Shown piece after piece: positions 43,072-51,763 of a stretch of DNA of 64,000 bases (positions are counted from its first letter, which is position 1; the number at the start of each line of letters is the position of its first letter). A program made the position numbers and the translations under genes. Source of the DNA: Aliidiomarina soli (GTDB taxonomy: Bacteria > Pseudomonadota > Gammaproteobacteria > Enterobacterales > Alteromonadaceae); NCBI RefSeq assembly GCF_003986975.1, contig NZ_PIPO01000001.1, positions 434,001 through 498,000 on the forward strand. The letters run 5' to 3'. The notes under the pieces were generated by a model. The model saw nothing but the letters and a program-made list of their open reading frames with translations. It was not told where the DNA came from and did not search any database.

Positions 43072-44019
43072 TCACGCCGGGGGCTGCGGCGCATTGCGAT
43101 ACTCCACCAGCCCATCAATAAACTGCCTGATTTTTGCTGCTAAATGCTTACGGCTCGGGTAGATGACCTGAATGGGCGTCGTAGGACCCTGGAAACTCGG
43201 TAATAACTTCACCAGACGCCCGGCGTCAATGTCGGCTTCTAAAAGTGACGAGGGAAGGAATGCGATACCCATGCCCAGAATGGCGGCTTCCCGAATGGCC
43301 TCGCCACTATCGAAACGAAAAAGCCGCCCGCCATTAATTAGTATAGATTCTCCGTCAGGCGCTGTTAACGCCCAACTGCCGGGTCTGGGGTTCAACCCAT
43401 AAATAAGTCGTTGATGGTTTGCCAAATCTTCAGGTGTGTTCGGTGTACCGAAGTTTTCGAGATAATCTGGCGCGGCGTACATACCGCCTTTTGCATGCTC
43501 TATGACGCGAGCGATTAACAAAGAGTCTTGAGCGACTTCTCCTATGCGGATGCTCAGGTCGAAACCTTCTTCAGTCACATCGACAATCCGGTCGGTAAAG
43601 CTGATCTCAACATCAAGCTCCGGCCACTGCTCGAGGAATTTGTTGAGAAAAGGCAGAATAACCGCACGACCATATATTTCCGAAACCGTCATTCGGAGCG
43701 TCCCTGATGGTTGCGGACTGTCCTGTCGAATACTGGATTCAGCTTCTGCCAGATCCTGCAGTATTTGAATGCTGCGTTCATAGAATCGTTGCCCATCGAC
43801 TGTCAGAGACAAGCTTCTCGTCGTTCTGTGGAAAAGTCGCGTGCCAAGATGTGCCTCCAGCCTGGCCACTGCCTTTCCCGCTGCAGAGCGAGTCAGCCCC
43901 CTGGCTTTTCCGCCCGCAATGAAACTGCCTGATTCGGCAATGGCAACGAAGATGCGAAGTGCTTTGAGATCAAGATCGGAATCTTGTTTGTGAGCAGTAG
44001 GGAGGGAACGGAAACTCAT
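43072..44019 (-). CDS. LysR-family regulator
   Basis: The 315 residues have an N-terminal helix-turn-helix (FIAGGKARGLTRSAAGKAVARLE, split as FIAGGKARGLTRS and AAGKAVARLE) and an effector domain with VDVTEEGFDLSIRIG. It is divergent from the RidA gene at 44106. Its 3' end abuts the broken cassette array, so this is chromosomal backbone again. Confidence 0.92.
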   Translation of the reverse strand: MSFRSLPTAHKQDSDLDLKALRIFVAIAESGSFIAGGKARGLTRSAAGKAVARLEAHLGTRLFHRTTRSLSLTVDGQRFYERSIQILQDLAEAESSIRQDSPQPSGTLRMTVSEIYGRAVILPFLNKFLEQWPELDVEISFTDRIVDVTEEGFDLSIRIGEVAQDSLLIARVIEHAKGGMYAAPDYLENFGTPNTPEDLANHQRLIYGLNPRPGSWALTAPDGESILINGGRLFRFDSGEAIREAAILGMGIAFLPSSLLEADIDAGRLVKLLPSFQGPTTPIQVIYPSRKHLAAKIRQFIDGLVEYRNAPQPPA

Positions 44020-44105
44020 TGGCGAACCTAATTCAACAATTTAAGGTGTAGAGTACCACCCTGGAATCTTGTTCCGCAAAGCCCTTTATTGATTCAGGAG
44101 AGAAT

Positions 44106-44513
44106 ATGGCACATCCAATCGTCCGTCTTAACCCTTCAACATTGCCGAATGCCGCAGACATGGGGTACTCGCAAATATCCGTAATCGAGCCAGGTCGTAT
44201 GGCCTATATCTCGGGCCAGGTAGCATGGCAGGCAAACGGCGTGCTAGTACCAGACAGCCTGGTAGAGCAAATGAAACTGGTTGCAAAGAATGCACGGTCA
44301 GCGTTAGATGCTGTGGGTGCAAAACCTGAGCATGTGGTGGTGGCGCGCGTCTACTTAGTGAATCTCACACCCGACAGGTTAGCGCAATTGATGCCTCCGT
44401 TTTTAGCCACCTTTGACGGTGCTCAACCTTGCGTGACTGGCATCGGCGTTGAAGCACTAGCTGCGCCCGACCTGCAGGTGGAAATGGAACTGGTTGTCAG
44501 GCTTCCTGATTAA
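44106..44513 (+). CDS. RidA/YjgF-family protein
   Basis: In 135 residues, the family features are RMAYISGQVAWQANG, a NARSALDAVGAKPEHVVVARVYLVN helix-strand (split as NARSALDAVGAKPEHV and VVARVYLVN) and the closing VEALAAPDLQVEMELV with a Pro-Asp replacing the usual arginine neighbourhood. RidA proteins deaminate reactive enamines or imines. This subgroup, next to LysR genes, often has other substrates. It is divergent from the LysR gene. Confidence 0.88.
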   Translation: MAHPIVRLNPSTLPNAADMGYSQISVIEPGRMAYISGQVAWQANGVLVPDSLVEQMKLVAKNARSALDAVGAKPEHVVVARVYLVNLTPDRLAQLMPPFLATFDGAQPCVTGIGVEALAAPDLQVEMELVVRLPD

Positions 44514-44596
44514 CTGGTAACTAAGCTTTTCGGATTACGGAGGAAACGGCAGATGAACTGGAAAAGATTTTGACAAAAGCGTTTTTTTGTTTAAAT

Positions 44597-44626
44597 ATGT
44601 AGCGCACTACATTATAGCGGGCTATA
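44597..44626. promoter_or_regulatory. Double palindrome, probable MarR operator
   Basis: ATGTAG-cgca-CTACAT (44597-44612) is followed without a gap by TATAGC-gg-GCTATA (44613-44626), ending three bases before the marR start. TTGACA at 44570-44575 with an A/T-rich -10 near 44593 places the dyads at or just after the transcription start, a repressing position. Confidence 0.65.
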
Positions 44627-44629
44627 TGA

Positions 44630-45064
44630 ATGACAAAGATAACACGAAGCGCTGCATCGGAGCTTTCCTTCGCCCTGCACGCCGCCGCGAATCGGATGGT
44701 TCGCTTGCACAAACCGTTTCTTGAACCACTAGGTCTGACGTTCTCGCAGTATCTGGTCACGCTAGAACTGCTGAATGGTGCACCACTATCGGTTGGTGAG
44801 CTATGTACCCGCCTGGATATGGAAACAGGCACCCTGACGCCACTGCTCAAGCGACTACAAGCTGCTGGTGTGGTCACCCGCACGCGTGATCCTTCAGATG
44901 AACGCCGGGTTCTCATCGATCTCTCCAGGCACAGTAAAGATATGGAAGAGGAGCTTCGCGGTATACCCGACAAAATTAGAGTGGCCTGCCAGCTAACCGC
45001 AGGTGAACTCGAAGCGCTGCGTCTGACGCTTGACGGCCTCGGCCGTCCGTTAGCTGACTCTTAA
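44630..45064 (+). CDS. MarR-family repressor (OhrR-like)
   Basis: The 144-residue winged helix has LTFSQYLVTLELLNGAPLSVGELCTRL, split as LTFSQYLVTLELLNG and APLSVGELCTRL, then the recognition helix TGTLTPLLKRLQAAGVVTR and the wing with DPSDERRVLIDLS. There is no N-terminal cysteine in the OhrR position that I can point to with confidence. It is probably autoregulated through the double palindrome and controls the two oxidoreductase genes downstream (34 bp gap). Confidence 0.9.
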   Translation: MTKITRSAASELSFALHAAANRMVRLHKPFLEPLGLTFSQYLVTLELLNGAPLSVGELCTRLDMETGTLTPLLKRLQAAGVVTRTRDPSDERRVLIDLSRHSKDMEEELRGIPDKIRVACQLTAGELEALRLTLDGLGRPLADS

Positions 45065-45098
45065 GACGTAAAATCAAATCACACTGAAAGGAGCACAT

Positions 45099-45845
45099 AT
45101 GAAAATTGGTATCATCGGCATTGGTAGTATCGGCGGCACACTTGCTCGCAAACTCAGCGAGTCAGGGCATGAAGTTCGCGTGGCCAACTCAAAAGGTGCA
45201 GAGGCTGTGCGTCCCTTCGCCGACGAAATTGGTGCCATTCCCGCGAACGCCCATGGGGCCGTCAAGGGCGCAGAACTCGTGATCCTCTCAATCCCGCTCG
45301 CTGCCGTGGTGGAACTCCCCAAAGATTTGTTCGATGCGTTGGGCGCGAACGCGCCGATCATCGATACGGGCAATTACTATCCTGACGTCCGGGACCCCCG
45401 CATTGCAGAGATCGATGACGGAAAGGCCGAAAGCGTCTGGGTTTCCGAACAGATAGGTCGACCTGTGATCAAGGCCTTCAACAACATTCTTGCCCATTCG
45501 CTCACCGAACTCGGCCGGCCGCCTGGGTCTCCCGACCGTATCGCTGTGGCAGTGGCCGGGGATGACGCTCAATCCAAGACGCTAGTCATGGACATCGTGA
45601 GTCAGATCGGCTTCGACCCGGTAGATGGCGGTTCATTGTCGGAATCCTGGCGTCAGCAGCCCGGTACCCCAGGCTACTGCTGTGATTACGATGCAAAGGC
45701 AATGCGAAACGCCTTGGAACAAGCAGTTCCCGGCAAAGCGCCCAGGGTCCTTCAAGAAGTATTCAGCCGCTTCGGGCAGCTTGGACCCAATCCCAGTCAT
45801 GCGGACATCATCAACATGAATCGTTCGGTACATTCCGATGACTGA
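45099..45845 (+). CDS. NAD(P)-binding, F420-reductase-like oxidoreductase
   Basis: In 248 residues, the Rossmann start MKIGIIGIGSIGGTLARKLS and VRVANSKG mark the NADPH-binding domain of the F420-dependent NADPH reductase family (DUF2000/NAD_binding_10-like). ILSIPLAAV and IDTGNYYP follow. AAGGAGCAC precedes the ATG. It is paralogous to the next gene, so a tandem duplication is likely. The codons are richer in G+C than those at 40-43 kb. Confidence 0.85.
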   Translation: MKIGIIGIGSIGGTLARKLSESGHEVRVANSKGAEAVRPFADEIGAIPANAHGAVKGAELVILSIPLAAVVELPKDLFDALGANAPIIDTGNYYPDVRDPRIAEIDDGKAESVWVSEQIGRPVIKAFNNILAHSLTELGRPPGSPDRIAVAVAGDDAQSKTLVMDIVSQIGFDPVDGGSLSESWRQQPGTPGYCCDYDAKAMRNALEQAVPGKAPRVLQEVFSRFGQLGPNPSHADIINMNRSVHSDD

Positions 45846-45872
45846 GTCGAAACAACCAACGTTGAGGATTAC

Positions 45873-46622
45873 ATGATGAAAATTGGAATTTTAGGCAGCG
45901 GATTTATCGGAGGAACTCTGGCTCGGCGTTTCAGCGCTTGCGGCCATACCGTCAAGGTAGCGAACTCACGTGGACCAGAGACAATCGACCCGGACGTGCT
46001 CGCTACGGGCGCACATGCGGTTACGAAGGAAGAAGTCGTAACCGACATTGACGTGCTGATCCTCTCGATTCCTTTCATCCGGATTCCGGATCTCGCGCCG
46101 GTGCTAGCCGAGCTTCCCGCTGAGACAGTGGTGATAGATACGTCAAATTATATTCCTATGCGCGATGACAGGATTGAGGCGATCGAAAAAGGGAAGCCTG
46201 ATAGCGTCTGGGTGACCGAAAAACTAGGCCGTCCTATCGTAAAGGCGTGGAATTCGATTTATTCCGCAACGCTCAAAGAGATGAACCGGCCCGCAGGCGA
46301 CCCCGAACGTGTCGCCGCTCCCGTTGCGGCGGATCGTGACCGTGATCGGGACGTGGCAATGGCACTGGTCGAAGAGTCAGGCTTTGATGCCTATGATGCC
46401 GGGACGATAGCGGACTCATGGCGCCAGCAATGTGGTGCCCCTTGCTACTGCACCGAAGTCACGCTCGCAGAGCTGCCACAGGCATTGGCAAATGCAGACC
46501 TGGAACGTTCACGCAAGCGCCAGGACCTCGCCTTCGCGGTGTACGAGGAACGGTTTGGTACCTCTGGAATAAACCCAGGTCGGGACTTTATCGTTCAACT
46601 ATCTCGCTTACTTAACTTATAG
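45873..46622 (+). CDS. NAD(P)-binding, F420-reductase-like oxidoreductase (paralogue)
   Basis: The 249 residues begin KIGILGSGFIGGTLARRFS and share VANSRG, ILSIPFIRI, VIDTSNYIP, GRPIVKAWNSI and the closing SWRQQCGAPCYCTE with the gene before it (SWRQQPGTPGYCCD there). The cysteine-rich CGAPCYC segment is conserved between the pair. Co-transcription is likely (28 bp gap). Confidence 0.85.
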   Translation: MMKIGILGSGFIGGTLARRFSACGHTVKVANSRGPETIDPDVLATGAHAVTKEEVVTDIDVLILSIPFIRIPDLAPVLAELPAETVVIDTSNYIPMRDDRIEAIEKGKPDSVWVTEKLGRPIVKAWNSIYSATLKEMNRPAGDPERVAAPVAADRDRDRDVAMALVEESGFDAYDAGTIADSWRQQCGAPCYCTEVTLAELPQALANADLERSRKRQDLAFAVYEERFGTSGINPGRDFIVQLSRLLNL

Positions 46623-46652
46623 ATAGACCTGCATCTCGTTCGCTAATCCGTT

Positions 46653-46675
46653 CAGTGGCAGGGAGTCTGCCACTG
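46653..46675. terminator. Perfect nine-base hairpin beyond oxidoreductase pair
   Basis: CAGTGGCAG-ggagt-CTGCCACTG lies 30 bp after the stop of the second oxidoreductase. It has no T-tract, so it would be a weak intrinsic terminator or an mRNA 3'-end stabiliser. Confidence 0.4.
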
Positions 46676-46721
46676 GACAGGTGCTGCGTGACGAACATTT
46701 GTACTACCCAAACACACAACT

Positions 46722-46817
46722 ATGGTGCTGATGACCATCAGCGTCCTCATCGCTTTCCCCACCACCTACTTTTTAGTCGAATGGTGGCTCGCAGGCTTCA
46801 GCGTTCGCGCTAGATGA
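46722..46817 (+). pseudogene. Remnant of a MacB/FtsX-type permease C terminus
   Basis: Thirty-one codons read MVLMTISVLIAFPTTYFLVE then WWLAGFSVRAR and a stop. They align without gaps to the permease at 55995 near its C terminus (MVLMAISVLIAVPGTYFVVE, WWLSGFNVRAS). Divergence from the intact copy is greater than that of the 60.6-kb copy, so it derives from an older or different paralogue. Nothing of the rest of the gene is visible. Confidence 0.75.
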
Positions 46818-46888
46818 AGTTAAGCGAATCATTGAAGCTGATGGCATCGAAAGTTTAATAGGATGAGGCAGGTTCATTTGAATCGTTC

Positions 46889-46973
46889 ACATAACCAGTC
46901 GCATCAGCACGCACCTGCGGTGCTGGACACTCACGTTGTTCGTGCCGCTGTACTCGGGCGTTAAGAGCCCGAG
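46889..46973 (+). other. attC-like element with terminal hairpin
   Basis: ACATAAC (46889) and GTTAAGA (46960) resemble attC core boxes, and CAGCAC-n9-GTGCTG pairs between them. However, CTCGGGC-GTTAAGA-GCCCGAG (46953-46973) is also a perfect seven-base hairpin that would explain the right end simply as a terminator for converging transcripts. I therefore hold the attC reading as weak. The rest of the 46623-46983 gap is non-coding. Confidence 0.35.
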
Positions 46974-46983
46974 TTACCCATCT

Positions 46984-47877
46984 TTACGGGGAGTGGTACT
47001 TGAGTGCTTCCACGAACTTGCGGAACGCCCTTGTATGCTGATGTCGTGTGGCGAAGTAGAGGTGATAGCCCGTAAAGGGTTCAGACCAGTCCTGCAGGAC
47101 TCGCACCAATGCTCCAGAGGACAGTTGCAAGTCCACCAGATCCTCAATGATATAAAGGAGACCGAAACCCTCGGTCGCGGCGGCGACCATCAGGTCCCCA
47201 TCGTTGAAGACCGGCCCCCGTCCAGGCTTTACGGTTATCTCGTGTTTATTCTGCTCAAAGGTCCAGGGCGAGAGCTCACCACTGCCGTTCCGGAAACTGA
47301 TGCACTGATGTTGCGAAATGTCCGACGGCTTCGTAGGCGTTCCATGAAGAGTGAGATATCCAGGCGACGCAACCACGGCGATTCGCATTCTAGGCCCGAC
47401 GGGCACTGCAACCATGTCTTTCTCTAAGCGCTCGCCCAACCTAATGCCCGCGTCGAACCGGGAAGCAACGATATCGACGTAGTCATCCTGCACGCAAACC
47501 TCTACCTCGATGCCCGGATTCTCGCGCATTAGTGGTACCAGGGCAGGCCACAGGATAGTGTCGGCCGCGTGCTTCCCTGCAGTCACCTTGACCGTTCCAA
47601 CAGGTTCACTCTGATCGTCGGACAGTTGTCCAACCTCTGTCGCGATCTCTTTCAGGGCTGGCGACAGCTTCGCCAAGACGCGGGCACCGGCCTCCGTGGG
47701 AGAGGTGCTGCGGGTGGTCCTATGCAGAAGCCGAAATCCGAGTTCGTTTTCCAGGCGCTTCAGGGACTGGCTGAGTGCAGATTGCGTAATGCCCATCCGC
47801 CTTGCAGCGCGCGTGAAACTTCTCTCGGTCGCTATTACTTCGAACATCGCGAGTTCACGAAACAGATCCGGCCTCAT
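46984..47877 (-). CDS. LysR-family regulator
   Basis: In 297 residues, the helix-turn-helix RSFTRAARRMGITQSALSQSLKRLE (split as RSFTRAARRMGITQS and ALSQSLKRLE) and the effector domain ending GYHLYFATRHQHTRAFRKFVEAL (split as GYHLYFATRHQHTR and AFRKFVEAL) are typical. The codons are G+C-rich like the divergent SDR at 47977, which it probably controls. The 99-bp space between them is very A/T-rich. Confidence 0.92.
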   Translation of the reverse strand: MRPDLFRELAMFEVIATERSFTRAARRMGITQSALSQSLKRLENELGFRLLHRTTRSTSPTEAGARVLAKLSPALKEIATEVGQLSDDQSEPVGTVKVTAGKHAADTILWPALVPLMRENPGIEVEVCVQDDYVDIVASRFDAGIRLGERLEKDMVAVPVGPRMRIAVVASPGYLTLHGTPTKPSDISQHQCISFRNGSGELSPWTFEQNKHEITVKPGRGPVFNDGDLMVAAATEGFGLLYIIEDLVDLQLSSGALVRVLQDWSEPFTGYHLYFATRHQHTRAFRKFVEALKYHSP

Positions 47878-47976
47878 TAATTACCCTCTCTAATAAACCT
47901 TATAACCAATGATTCGCTTGTCTAATTAAATTAAATCACTTAATTTGACGAAATCCAATATTAATCGGAGATCGAC

Positions 47977-48813
47977 ATGGCAAACGTATGGCTTATTACA
48001 GGAGCGAGCCGAGGGCTCGGACTTGAGATCGCGCGTAGCGCATTGGCGGCGGGGCATACGGTCGTCGCAACCTCGCGATCGGTAGAAGATGTGAAAAGCG
48101 CGTTCGAAGCTGAGCGAGGCGACGTTCACACATACGCTTTGGACATTATGGACAACGATGCGGCCGTTTCTGTAGTCAAAGCGGTGACAGACCGTTTCGG
48201 CAGGATCGACGTGCTTGTCAATAACGCCGGTCAGGCGCAACTCGGTTGGTTTGAGACGATCCGCGCCGAACATGTTCGTCGTCAGTTCGATATCAACGTC
48301 TTCGGCACGATGAACGTAACGCGTGCGGTGGTTCCTTACATGCGGGCTCGGCGATCCGGCCTCCTCATCACCATTTCTTCGGTTAACGGGCTGCTTTCGC
48401 ACCCGGGAGGTTCGGTCTACGCCTCCTCCAAGTTCGCCATCGAGGGTTGGATCGAGGGCTTTGCCCAGGAACTAGCGCCGCTCGGGGTCAGGTCGTTGAT
48501 CGTCGAACCCGGTATGCTGCGCACCGACTTCCTGGACAACCGATCCGCAAACCATGGCGACATCGACATCGCCGATTATGCCGACGCGGTTCGGCAGTTC
48601 CGCTCATTCATAGTGGAAGCCAACCACAATCAGCCGGGCGATCCTGCAATGCTCGCCTCGACGATCGTCACGCTCGCCAGTGCCGGCGACCCACCGGCGC
48701 GGTTTGTTTTTGGCGAAGATGCCCTGGCGTGGGTAGCAGAAAAGTTGGAGAAGTTGAAAGCCGAACTGAAGTACTCAAGCGATTATGGCGTCGGCAAATC
48801 TATTGGTGATTGA
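47977..48813 (+). CDS. Short-chain dehydrogenase/reductase
   Basis: In 278 residues, cofactor motif TGASRGLG, NNAGQAQLGW, LITISSVNG with the catalytic serine, YASSKFAIEGW with YxxxK and PGMLRTDFLD are in order. GGAGATCGAC precedes the ATG. The basic residue after the glycine motif (ASRGLG) suits NADPH. Its high G+C coding contrasts with the toxin-antitoxin genes right after it. Confidence 0.92.
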   Translation: MANVWLITGASRGLGLEIARSALAAGHTVVATSRSVEDVKSAFEAERGDVHTYALDIMDNDAAVSVVKAVTDRFGRIDVLVNNAGQAQLGWFETIRAEHVRRQFDINVFGTMNVTRAVVPYMRARRSGLLITISSVNGLLSHPGGSVYASSKFAIEGWIEGFAQELAPLGVRSLIVEPGMLRTDFLDNRSANHGDIDIADYADAVRQFRSFIVEANHNQPGDPAMLASTIVTLASAGDPPARFVFGEDALAWVAEKLEKLKAELKYSSDYGVGKSIGD

Positions 48814-48970
48814 GAAACCCGGAATTACCTCGAGTCTACCTACCGCTTGATTTAAATACCGAGCAGACTGACTATCTCGCGATCTATTTCTATACGATAT
48901 TCGATAAATCCTAAATTTTAGCTTAATATTTTGATATTAAATAATATTTTATCTTTGATTCGCTACCTTT

Positions 48971-49011
48971 AGTGTCGTATATTTGTACTGAAGTAGTGTC
49001 GTAAATATGTA
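48971..49011 (+). promoter_or_regulatory. Direct repeats upstream of AbiEi-type gene
   Basis: AGTGTCGTATATTTGTA (48971) and AGTGTCGTAAATATGTA (48995) are near-identical 17-base repeats one 24-base period apart, ending ten bases before the antitoxin start. AbiEi proteins repress their own promoter by binding repeats of this sort, so these are probable operators. The preceding 150 bp (48814-48970) are A/T-rich without a gene. Confidence 0.55.
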
Positions 49012-49021
49012 GAGGTCTGTC

Positions 49022-49435
49022 ATGGCGCTTAACTCTTTAAAAAGCAAGGTGAAATATCGGATTAGCCGTAGTAAGGGAGCTGTATTCACCCCGACGGATT
49101 TCTTTGATCTCTCGGATCGTGACCAGGTTGGCCGGGTGTTACGGCAGCTTGTGAGTGATGAGATTTTGATCAAGTTTGGCCAGGGCTTATACGCAAAGGC
49201 TAAACGTTCGTCTTTGACTGGCAAATTAATCCCTGTTAAACCATTGCCGCAACTTGCTACGGAAGCTCTCCGCGAGAAGCTGAAAGTGAAAGTAGTGCCC
49301 GCTAAGGATTTGCAGCGGTACAACAGCGGCCAGACGAGCCAAGTGCCGACAGGCCGAGTGATTGCTGTTAAAGGACGGGTATCCCGTAAAATGGAATATG
49401 ACGGCAAGTCGATAAAGTTTCAGTATGTCTCTTAA
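49022..49435 (+). CDS. AbiEi/DUF6088-type antitoxin
   Basis: The 137 residues have an N-terminal winged helix (GAVFTPTDFFDLSDRDQVGRVLRQLVSDEILIKFGQGLYAKA, split as GAVFTPTDFFDLSDRDQ, VGRVLRQLVSDE and ILIKFGQGLYAKA) and a basic C-terminal part, as in the DUF6088/AbiEi antitoxins of type IV toxin-antitoxin systems. These neutralise the toxin without binding it directly. The last 11 bases overlap the toxin gene. Confidence 0.82.
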   Translation: MALNSLKSKVKYRISRSKGAVFTPTDFFDLSDRDQVGRVLRQLVSDEILIKFGQGLYAKAKRSSLTGKLIPVKPLPQLATEALREKLKVKVVPAKDLQRYNSGQTSQVPTGRVIAVKGRVSRKMEYDGKSIKFQYVS

Positions 49436-50339
49436 CTACAAATTCGTCGATGAAATCGCTGCCGAGTTAGGGATAGATCCAGCCTTTGTAGAAAAGGACT
49501 GGTATTCAGTACAAGTTCTGAAAACGGTTGCTGAACATCAAAGCGAATTCATTGAAACGCTGTTTGCCGGAGGCACCAGCCTTTCAAAAGGTTATGGCCT
49601 AATCCAGCGGTTTTCAGAGGACTTGGACTTCCGTTGTCGATACACCACACCCAGCTCAGGTAATCAAAACAAAAAGGTACGCAGTGCCTATCGCTCGGGC
49701 ATGCTTGATTGTATTCAAGCCATCGACCATATTGAGCTGGATGAATCAAAAATGGCAGTGGCTAGCAAATACATCAAGTTCCCCATGAGCTACCCGCAGC
49801 AGTACGATGTTCATGCCTCCTTACGTCCAAATCTCGAAATAGAATTTAGCTTTACTCAGCCTCGTTTACCTGCACAGAAGAAGCCAATCCAGTCTTTAAT
49901 TGCTAAGTTTACAGGTGGGTCTCCGGAAACCGAGATTTTGTGTTTGTCTCCTATTGAAACGGGAGCAGATAAACTCAGTGCATTGACATGGAGAGTATTG
50001 AAACGTGATCGAAGTCACGCTTCAGATGATCCTGCTATGATTAGGCATCTGCATGATTTATGTGCTTTGAATTCTGTCATTGAACAGGAACAGGCATTGT
50101 TCATTGATACCGCACACGCTTCTTTTGAGGGTGATCAAGAAACTGGTAAGCGAGATACAGAAAAGGCGCTTTATCCATCTCTGCAATCTGTTCTGGCGCA
50201 ATTGCAGAGTGATAGCCTTTACCGACAAGAGTATCAGCAGTTTGTGGATGCGATGTCTTATGCTAACGACGAAGACATGATCAGTTTTGATCATGCAGTG
50301 ACCAGTCTTGAGGCAATGATTTCACTGTTTGAAGCCTGA
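49425..50339 (+). CDS. AbiEii/AbiGii-type nucleotidyltransferase toxin
   Basis: In 304 residues, the nucleotidyltransferase signature GGTSLSKG (Gly49-Ser52) and SEDLDFR (Asp66/Asp68 region) is intact, followed by the substrate-binding core KLSALTWRVLKRD and a C-terminal helical part. AbiEii toxins transfer nucleotides to a cellular target, tRNA in characterised homologues, and abort phage growth. It forms an 11-bp overlapping pair with the antitoxin. It lies next to the kinase gene's 3' end, as if dropped between chromosomal blocks. Confidence 0.88.
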   Translation: MSLNYKFVDEIAAELGIDPAFVEKDWYSVQVLKTVAEHQSEFIETLFAGGTSLSKGYGLIQRFSEDLDFRCRYTTPSSGNQNKKVRSAYRSGMLDCIQAIDHIELDESKMAVASKYIKFPMSYPQQYDVHASLRPNLEIEFSFTQPRLPAQKKPIQSLIAKFTGGSPETEILCLSPIETGADKLSALTWRVLKRDRSHASDDPAMIRHLHDLCALNSVIEQEQALFIDTAHASFEGDQETGKRDTEKALYPSLQSVLAQLQSDSLYRQEYQQFVDAMSYANDEDMISFDHAVTSLEAMISLFEA

Positions 50340-50404
50340 GTTTATTTACTTAGGTACTGCATACTTTTACGCACACCTTAACGTACAAGCACCACTGTAT
50401 TTAT

Positions 50405-51763
50405 TCACCCAAACACACAACGGAAATGCCCGTGTTCGGTGGCGTCGAGCAGTAGCAGGTTGCCGCCTTGCGAGAGCATTAGCGAGCGGGCGAGGGGCAG
50501 GCCGATGCCGCTGCCGGTGGTTTTGGTTGTGAAGAAGGGTACAAAGATGCTGGTGGCGGCGTGTTCGTTGATACCGCTGCCATTGTCGATGATATCCAGG
50601 CACACCTGCTCGTCGAGGCGTTGGGCAACCAACTGAACGCGGCGATGGCTCTGTCCGGTGGTCGCTTCGGCGGCGTTTTTCAACAGGTTAATCAGTACCT
50701 GTTCGAATAAGCTCGGGTCGAGATTCACCTCAAGGGTGTTGTCGATATCGAGCTCAATCTCAATTCCTTCAAACTCTGTTTGCAGCAACCTTAATACCTC
50801 GGTGACCTGAGACCGTAGCGGTTGCACGCTGAGTTTAGCGCGAACCGTTACACTCAAGGCTTTGAACGACTGAATAAACTGGGTCAGGTGCTGGCCGCGG
50901 CGGGTTATGGTGGCGAGGGCTTCGGCTAAATCGTCGCTGCCTTCCACGCCACTATGCAGCATATGGGTGCTTATACTCTGTGCGCTTTGGGTGAGGGAGA
51001 CCATCGGCGTAATCGAGTTTGCCACTTCATGGGTCAGTACTTTTACCAGTTGCTGATGGGCTTTCACCTCTTGGGCGACGAGTTGCTTCTCGATGCTTTG
51101 CAGGGTGAGCAACGTGCGCTGCTGGCCTTGGTTAAAGCCATGAATCAAGGTGTAGAGCAGGGTTTCTCTGCGGTTTGGATAATGCCAGGTGAGCTCGCCG
51201 CGGCTGCCCGTGGTATTGGCACTCACCAGCCGTTGTAACGCTTGTATATTGGGTCTGAGGCCTGGGTTAGACGCATCTGAGCCTTGTCCGGGAACTGAGC
51301 GTCGCCATGCATGCAAGAAGCTTAGCCCGAGCAGACGTTCAGCCGCCGGATTTGACTGCATGATGTGGCCGTCGCTGTCAAACTCCAGCACTGCGATATC
51401 CAGCTGTGCAATGAGTGCTTTTAAATAGCTCGCCTGAATTTCAGCGTCATCGCGGCTGCGGCCGATCTCTTGCTGAACTTGCTTTAGCAGGGGAGCGATC
51501 TCTGGTGCGCCAGGCAAGCTCAAGCTGGCATCGCGGTTGATGAGTGACTTAAGAACCTGACTGATGTGGCTTTGCTGGCGGCTAAACGCGCGCCTGATCA
51601 TCCATAATGAAATAAGCGCAATGACGGCGAATAAGGTTAACGTGGCGGGGCCTGGCAGCAGTGTATGCTCGATATCACCAGACAGATAACTTGCTGTCAC
51701 ACTCGCGACTAATAACACCATTGCCAACGAAAACACTCCAAGCCATATCAGCATTGTTTTCAT
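50405..51763 (-). CDS. Sensor histidine kinase
   Basis: In 452 residues, two N-terminal transmembrane helices (about 4-26 and 40-56) enclose a very short periplasmic loop. A PAS-like segment covers 110-150 (LDIAVLEFDSDGHIMQSNPA). The phospho-acceptor is His245 in LTHEVANSITPM. N box NLLKNAAEA, G1 DNGSGI and G2 GSGIGLPLA complete the ATPase. It resembles NtrY-type kinases. Its start overlaps the regulator's stop by four bases, so they are co-translated. A short loop suggests sensing within the membrane, for example of envelope stress; this is inference. Confidence 0.92.
   Translation of the reverse strand: MKTMLIWLGVFSLAMVLLVASVTASYLSGDIEHTLLPGPATLTLFAVIALISLWMIRRAFSRQQSHISQVLKSLINRDASLSLPGAPEIAPLLKQVQQEIGRSRDDAEIQASYLKALIAQLDIAVLEFDSDGHIMQSNPAAERLLGLSFLHAWRRSVPGQGSDASNPGLRPNIQALQRLVSANTTGSRGELTWHYPNRRETLLYTLIHGFNQGQQRTLLTLQSIEKQLVAQEVKAHQQLVKVLTHEVANSITPMVSLTQSAQSISTHMLHSGVEGSDDLAEALATITRRGQHLTQFIQSFKALSVTVRAKLSVQPLRSQVTEVLRLLQTEFEGIEIELDIDNTLEVNLDPSLFEQVLINLLKNAAEATTGQSHRRVQLVAQRLDEQVCLDIIDNGSGINEHAATSIFVPFFTTKTTGSGIGLPLARSLMLSQGGNLLLLDATEHGHFRCVFG

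Noticed and set aside
46706-50421. ACCCAAACACACAAC occurs at 46706 and again at the 3' end of the kinase gene (50405-50419), as if the block between were an insertion.
   Set aside because: A 15-base match between two points in a 64-kb window is expected by chance, and similarity does not extend on either side.
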